Shown one piece after another: positions 5,702 through 7,671 of a DNA stretch of 7,671 nt (its first letter is position 1; each line of letters opens with the position of its first letter). The notes beneath the pieces were generated by a model. The model saw only the letters and a list, made by a program, of their open reading frames with translations. It made no database searches and was not told the DNA's origin. The stretch is from Clostridiales bacterium. GTDB taxonomy: Bacteria; Bacillota; Clostridia; Tissierellales; Dethiosulfatibacteraceae. The DNA lies in assembly GCA_003446975.1 (NCBI GenBank), contig DMAP01000230.1, forward strand, positions 1-7,671. Reading direction: 5' to 3'. A program made the position numbers and the translations under genes.

Positions 5702-7024
5702 ATGAGTGTTTCTGTTGATTTGAAAGGATCAGGAATAAGTTTCAAACTGTTGAAAAAGATCGAAGCCGATATCAAGGAAGCGCATCAAAAGCTTTATGAT
5801 CGTTCAGGTGAAGGCAGTGACTACTTGGGCTGGGTGGAATGGCCAGTAAGATACGATAAGCAGGAGTTTGAACGAATTATCAGTACAAGCAAGAGAATCA
5901 GAAAAAAAAGTCAGGTTTTTCTTGTAATAGGGATAGGTGGCTCGTATTTAGGCTCAAAGGCAGCTCTAGAAGCAATCAAGGGCAATTTCTACAATCAAAT
6001 GACCAAAGAAACCCCTGATATTTACTTTGTAGGGAATAATATAAGCAGCAAATATCTGATTGATATTTTGGAGATAATAAAAGATAAAGAGATTTGTGTC
6101 AATGTGATTTCAAAATCGGGGACAACCACTGAACCCGCTGTTGCATTCAGAATTATCAAAAATATGATGGAGAAAAAATATGGGAAAGCTGAAGCAGCCA
6201 CCAGAATTTTTGCTACAACTGACAAAAGCAAAGGCGCTTTACTGACGTTAGCCAAGAAAGAGAACTATGAAACCTTTGTAATCGGAGATGATATAGGCGG
6301 AAGATTTTCAGTGATAACGCCCGTCGGGTTGCTCCCCATGGCGGTTGCTGGAATTGACATTAGAGCGTTTATGCATGGGGTAGCATCCGGTTATGAACAG
6401 TATAAAGTACCAAATATGGACGAAAATCCATGTTTCCGATATGTGGCCTTTAGGAACATCATGTATTCAAAAGGGAAAAAAATAGAAATCCTTGCGAACT
6501 ATGAGCCGTCCTTGGCTAATTTTTCCGAGTGGTGGAAGCAACTATTTGGAGAAAGCGAGGGTAAAAGCCACAAAGGAATTTATCCCTCATCGGTAAATTT
6601 CACATCTGATTTGCACTCAATGGGTCAATACATTCAAGATGGCGAAAGGCATTTGTTTGAAACAGTCATAAGAGTTGCCGAACAGAACCCTGACATAGAG
6701 CTGCCGATGGATGACAATGACCTTGATGGTTTGAACTATTTAAGTGGAATGACTTTGTCACATATTAATGAAAAAGCCCTTGAGGGTACATTCATAGCGC
6801 ATGTTGAAGGCAATGTTCCCAATTGCATCATTTCGGTTGATAGGATTGATAGCTTTACATTAGGCAAGCTTATGTACTTTTTCATGGTCAGCTGTGGCAC
6901 CAGCGGATACCTTCTTGGCGTGAACCCCTTTAACCAACCGGGAGTGGAAGACTATAAGAATAATATGTTTGCATTGTTGGGCAAACCGGGATATGAGGAA
7001 CTTAGAAAAAAACTTTTGAGTTGA
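5702..7024 (+). CDS. pgi: Glucose-6-phosphate isomerase
   Basis: This 440-residue cytoplasmic enzyme interconverts glucose 6-phosphate and fructose 6-phosphate in glycolysis and gluconeogenesis. It belongs to the short bacterial Pgi form (about 450 aa). Visible blocks are VIGIGGSYLGSKAALE (75-90), the phosphate-binding ISKSGTTTEPA (136-146), the signature DDIGGRFSVITPVG (196-209), YEPSLANFSEWWKQLFGESEGK (267-288) and NPFNQPGVEDYKNN (408-421). The catalytic residues are E284 (ring-bond isomerisation), H305 (ring opening) and K419; their spacings of 21 and 114 equal those of the Bacillus stearothermophilus enzyme (E290, H311, K425). GGAGG at 5692-5696, five bases before the ATG, supports the start. 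It lies 12 bases after the phosphatase gene and likely shares its transcript. The stop codon overlaps the promoter of the next gene. Confidence 0.98.
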   Translation: MSVSVDLKGSGISFKLLKKIEADIKEAHQKLYDRSGEGSDYLGWVEWPVRYDKQEFERIISTSKRIRKKSQVFLVIGIGGSYLGSKAALEAIKGNFYNQMTKETPDIYFVGNNISSKYLIDILEIIKDKEICVNVISKSGTTTEPAVAFRIIKNMMEKKYGKAEAATRIFATTDKSKGALLTLAKKENYETFVIGDDIGGRFSVITPVGLLPMAVAGIDIRAFMHGVASGYEQYKVPNMDENPCFRYVAFRNIMYSKGKKIEILANYEPSLANFSEWWKQLFGESEGKSHKGIYPSSVNFTSDLHSMGQYIQDGERHLFETVIRVAEQNPDIELPMDDNDLDGLNYLSGMTLSHINEKALEGTFIAHVEGNVPNCIISVDRIDSFTLGKLMYFFMVSCGTSGYLLGVNPFNQPGVEDYKNNMFALLGKPGYEELRKKLLS

Positions 7025-7049
7025 TTCAGACCAATAAAAATGTTATAAT
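7021..7049 (+). promoter_or_regulatory. Extended -10 promoter of the LCP gene, overlapping the pgi stop codon
   Basis: TTGATT (7021-7026) lies 17 bases from TATAAT (7044-7049), which is preceded by TGT (7041-7043) as an extended -10 element. The -35 includes the pgi stop codon (7022-7024). Transcription would begin near 7056, giving a leader of about 27 bases. No terminator is visible between pgi and this promoter, so some read-through is likely. Confidence 0.75.
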
Positions 7050-7082
7050 ACTAAAGTTTTCAGAGCGATGAGAGGAGTTAGC

Positions 7083-7671
7083 ATGGGGCATTTTATCAAG
7101 GTTTTTTTAATATCCCTGTTGTGTTTTGTCTTGACAGTAGGCGCAGGCATTTATACGTATATCAAATTTTTCAATCCATACGATGGACAGGATTATACCT
7201 ACGTTGAGAATCCTGCCTGGGACAAGAATTTAGATGACATAGAGGAAGATGATCTGTCTCCTCTTGAGAAGGCAATTAGAGACTCAAAGAGGGTAAATAT
7301 TCTAGTTCTGGGGCTTGAAGGACCTAGAAGCGATACAATGATGGTTGTAAGTTTTGATAGAGCAACTGCAGAAGCTAATATAATATCCATACCGAGAGAC
7401 ACATATTTTCATCGGGAGGGTTATGAAGCCCAGGGACAGAAAAAAGTCAATGCAATTTACTCCGCTTCAGGAACTCAGGGCGTTATGAGAGTATTTGAGA
7501 GCATATTGAGTCTGCCAATCCATAACTATATAACGGTAGATTACGAAGCTGTCAGGAAGTCTGTAGATGCGATAGGCGGCGTGGAAGTTGATGTTCCATT
7601 TCATATGGAATACGAAGATCCATATGCTAATCCACCATTATCAATCAATATACCAAAAGGCACACAGATAT
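7083..7671 (+). CDS. LytR-CpsA-Psr (LCP) family cell-wall protein, N-terminal part, 3' end outside window
   Basis: The frame is open from the ATG at 7083 to the window edge (196 codons). It begins with a membrane anchor (about residues 4-27, hydrophobic, after a short cytoplasmic MGHFIK), then an acidic extracellular linker (about 34-65) and the LCP domain from about residue 70. LCP blocks are NILVLGLEGPRSDTMM (72-87, with D84), ISIPRDT (101-107, with R105 and D106), KKVNAIYS (120-127) and VDAIGGVEVDVP (161-172). These are the pyrophosphate- and metal-contacting regions of the family. LCP enzymes transfer polyprenyl-linked glycopolymers such as wall teichoic acid or capsule to peptidoglycan on the outer face of the membrane. 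AGAGGAG at 7071-7077, five bases before 7083, supports this start; an in-frame ATG at 7068 overlaps the ribosome-binding site and is unlikely. The acceptor and polymer cannot be told, and later arginines lie beyond the window. Confidence 0.94.
   Translation, partial: MGHFIKVFLISLLCFVLTVGAGIYTYIKFFNPYDGQDYTYVENPAWDKNLDDIEEDDLSPLEKAIRDSKRVNILVLGLEGPRSDTMMVVSFDRATAEANIISIPRDTYFHREGYEAQGQKKVNAIYSASGTQGVMRVFESILSLPIHNYITVDYEAVRKSVDAIGGVEVDVPFHMEYEDPYANPPLSINIPKGTQI

Noticed and set aside
7025..7082. Terminator after pgi
   Set aside because: No convincing G-C stem followed by T-run is visible in the gap; the sequence is explained by the LCP promoter and ribosome-binding site.
1..7671. Mobile elements, CRISPR repeats or defence genes
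   Set aside because: No regularly spaced repeats, terminal inverted repeats, transposase or defence-type domains are seen on either strand; every sizeable frame belongs to a recognisable cellular gene or is its shadow.

Overview
The window looks like an ordinary, mostly housekeeping stretch of a low-to-moderate-GC Firmicutes chromosome, most likely a member of the Clostridia. The pointers are purine-rich Shine-Dalgarno sites of the AGGAGG type, sigma-A-like promoters with extended -10 elements, a T-box tRNA-sensing leader before tyrS, a stand-alone RlmL/YpsC-type methyltransferase, the short (about 440 aa) bacterial Pgi form, and an LCP (LytR-CpsA-Psr) wall gene. All recognised genes lie on the + strand. 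I cannot name the genus from sequence alone.

Region 1 (1-1416) is a tightly packed three-gene run. It holds the C-terminal half of a metallophosphoesterase (cut by the left edge), a CYTH-fold triphosphate enzyme starting almost on top of its stop codon, and a free methionine-(R)-sulfoxide reductase (GAF fold) that overlaps the CYTH gene and appears to start at TTG.

Region 2 (1417-1741) contains no protein gene. It carries a sigma-A promoter (TTGACA-17-TATGAT) and a complete T-box leader: a Stem I with a UAC tyrosine specifier, a TGGTACC antiterminator bulge, and an 11-bp terminator hairpin with six T. This leader controls tyrS (1742-2971) and, by read-through across 12 bases, a THUMP-domain rRNA methyltransferase of the RlmL/YpsC family (2984-4120).

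Region 3 (4106-7024) opens with a weak A/T-rich inverted repeat over the methyltransferase stop and a promoter with two abutting TATAAT boxes. Three genes follow: a small cupin whose usual metal-ligand glutamate is absent, a PAS-PP2C (SpoIIE-type) protein phosphatase with a C-x9-C-x2-C cysteine motif in the sensor domain, and pgi (glucose-6-phosphate isomerase).

Region 4 (7021-7671) has a strong extended -10 promoter overlapping the pgi stop codon, then the first 196 codons of an LCP-family protein that runs off the right edge.

I see no CRISPR array, insertion sequence, prophage gene, tRNA or rRNA. No clearly new system is visible. The points most worth checking are the metallophosphoesterase/CYTH pairing, the modified cupin site, the cysteine-bearing PAS phosphatase and the T-box control reaching beyond tyrS.
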